Assembly: GCA_003023485.1 (NCBI GenBank)
Contig: PXSG01000077.1
Coordinates: forward strand, 1 to 24,710
Reading direction: 5' to 3'
Length of the DNA: 24,710 bases
Source of the DNA: Halobacteriales archaeon SW_10_68_16
Lineage (GTDB): Archaea > Halobacteriota > Halobacteria > Halobacteriales > Haloarculaceae
Shown: positions 23,485 through 24,710 of the stretch, piece after piece
How positions within the stretch are numbered: position 1 is the stretch's first letter
Layout of the letters: each line of letters starts with the position of its first letter
Made by a program: the position numbers and the translations under genes
The notes under the pieces: generated by a model
The model's database searches: none
What the model was told of the DNA's origin: nothing
Seen by the model: only the letters and a program-made list of their open reading frames with translations

Positions 23485-24710
23485 TCAGGCAGCCGTCACG
23501 CCGGTGATTTCGAAGCGCGCGCCGCCCGCCCCACTCTCGGTGACTTCCACCGACCAGCCGTGGGCTTCGGCGATCTCGCTGACGATGGCCAGCCCGAACC
23601 CGGTCCCGTCCTGGCTGGTGGTGTAGCCACTCTCCAGGACGTCCTCGCGGTCCTCCTCGGGGATGCCGGGGCCGTCGTCCGCGACGTAGAACCCACGTCC
23701 GTCGATGGCGCCGACGGTCACGGTCACGTCCGAGCCGCCGTGTTCGATCGCGTTGCGAAAGAGGTTCTCGAGGAGTTGCTGGAGGCGCTCCTCGTCGGCC
23801 TCGAACCGGAGGGTCGCCTCGCCCACGAGGGTCGCCTCCTGCGTGTCGACGACGCTCCAGGCGTCCTCGGCGACGGTGGCAAGCGAGATTTCGGTCGTCT
23901 CCGAGATGGATTGGCCCTGGCGGGCCAGCGCGAGGACGTGCCTGGGCGACGTTGAGGGGGTTGCGCAGGTCGTGGGAGAGGACGCTGGCGAAGTTCTTGA
24001 GGCGCTCGTTCTGTCGCTCGAGTTCGCGCCGGTACTGTTCGCGGTCGGTGATGTCGGTCAGCGTGATGACGGCGCCCATCCGCGACTGGTCGGTGCTGAA
24101 GGGGTTCGTCGTGAGCTGGTAGTAGCGGAGCGCCCCGCGGCGTTCGAGCGTGATCACCGGCTCTTCGTCGGGCGCGTCGACGCACTCGGCCAGGTCGGGC
24201 ACCAGCGTCTCGATTGTCTCTCCGACATCCAGTTCCCTGAACACCTCCTCGGCAGACCGGTTGTAGTCGCGCACGCGGCCCTCGTCGTCGAGGACGATGG
24301 TCGAGTCGTCCTGCTGGCCGGCGAGTCGTATCGACTGGAAGTCCCCGAGGTAGACGAACAGCAGGCCCACCGCGAAGGCCGCGACGCCGAGTGGCCCGTA
24401 GGTGAAATCGACCAGTCGCGGGCTCAGCCGACCGGCGATGTCGAAGACGGCGGGCAAACCCGTGACCCCGATGAGGACGACCAGCGGCGTCGTGTCGTGG
24501 CCCACCTGCCAGAACATCTCGAGGAACATGAAGTAGCCCACGACGGCCAGCGCATACGAGGCGGCCATCACGAGCCAGTGGACGATCGTGTGCTTGATGG
24601 CGAGATGTGGAAACGGCGTCGTCGCGAACTCGGCGGTGAAGTACAGCCCGTGGAGGGGGTTGGTGAGTTTGATCGCGACGACCGCGAGGAAGAGGCCGCC
24701 GTCGACGTCG
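23485..24710 (-). pseudogene. 7TM-PAS sensor histidine kinase, partial (5' end outside window) and frameshifted in the HisKA domain
   Basis: Reading leftward from the right edge, the frame encodes several membrane helices with VAIKLTNPLHGLYFTAEF, typical of the haloarchaeal histidine-kinase 7TM sensor, then a PAS domain (DDSTIVLDDEGRVRDYNRSA to TLTDITDREQYRREL), then the phosphoacceptor motif SVLSHDLRNPLNVAQ. At about 23936-23944 the frame moves by +1 and resumes with HVLALARQGQSI, then HATPase boxes LENLFRNAIEHGG (N), VADDGPGIP (G1) and DGTGFGLAIV (G2), to TGA at 23485. About 30 residues, most of the second HisKA helix and the helix-helix turn, are missing. Without the shift, both the sensor and the ATPase halves would be normal. 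Regulatory partner not visible in the window. Confidence 0.85.

Noticed and set aside
11613..23944. Programmed +1 ribosomal frameshifting as the cause of the four split genes
   Set aside because: Conserved residues are missing at each break (for example FTGS in ALDH), and there is no shared slippery sequence, so a frameshift alone would not restore the proteins.
1..24710. tRNA, rRNA, CRISPR, insertion sequence, integrase or attachment site
   Set aside because: I saw no cloverleaf, no terminal inverted repeats with a transposase, no regular repeat-spacer pattern and no phage-like gene. Broken genes here lack any inserted element.

Overview
The window looks like chromosomal DNA from a halophilic archaeon (class Halobacteria). 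It is GC-rich, and the encoded proteins are strongly acidic (Asp/Glu-rich, Lys-poor). Many start codons lie about 25-30 bp downstream of an AT-rich TATA-like box with no room for a Shine-Dalgarno site, as expected for leaderless haloarchaeal transcripts. Genes inside operons overlap as TGATG or ATGA. The archaeal-type S-adenosylmethionine synthetase, PyrBI, the 7TM histidine kinase, a DUF5804-like protein and a Tat lipoprotein fit the same source. I cannot name the genus. I see no rRNA, tRNA, CRISPR array, insertion sequence or phage gene.

Layout. 1-1258 (minus): a MinD-like ATPase and a KaiC/RAD55-like protein that has lost its Walker A lysine (cut by the left edge). 1340-2712 (plus): pyrB-pyrI. 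2758-4982 (minus): a long FKBP prolyl isomerase with a chaperonin-like Gly-Met tail, and a threonine/serine dehydratase. 5070-8157 (plus): CYTH protein, S-adenosylmethionine synthetase and ThiI. 8161-10898: a probable winged-helix gene remnant, a DUF5804-like gene, a Cys-motif protein of unknown function, cysK (minus), and a DUF488-like gene that appears to lack its N-terminus. 10971-18237 (plus): a broken aldehyde dehydrogenase, an SDR oxidoreductase and a complete branched-chain-amino-acid-type ABC transporter (lipoprotein, two permeases, two ATPases). 18269-19637 (minus): a broken FAD-dependent glycolate/D-lactate dehydrogenase. 19769-20117 (plus): a broken thioredoxin-like gene. 20142-24710 (minus): a YyaL-type DUF255 protein, an Mrp/ApbC iron-sulfur carrier and a broken histidine kinase that runs off the right edge.

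How the genes could work together. SDR, ALDH and a GlcD-type FAD dehydrogenase beside an uptake system suggest import and stepwise oxidation of an alcohol or diol through an aldehyde to a 2-hydroxy acid and then a 2-oxo acid. This is inference. Transporter and SDR are intact, while the ALDH and FAD dehydrogenase are frameshifted, so the pathway may be decaying, or the sequence may contain assembly deletions.

The most striking pattern is that four conserved genes (ALDH, glcD, thioredoxin, histidine kinase) each split into two frames at a point where a conserved stretch of protein is also missing. All four breaks shift the frame by +1. A DUF488 gene without its N-terminus and a winged-helix fragment add to the picture. 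Other points of note are a perfect 9-bp inverted repeat upstream of the SDR gene, a dyad at the expected start site of the transporter operon, one TATA box centred between two divergent start codons, and a GCGAAGC mini-hairpin abutting the thiI TATA box.
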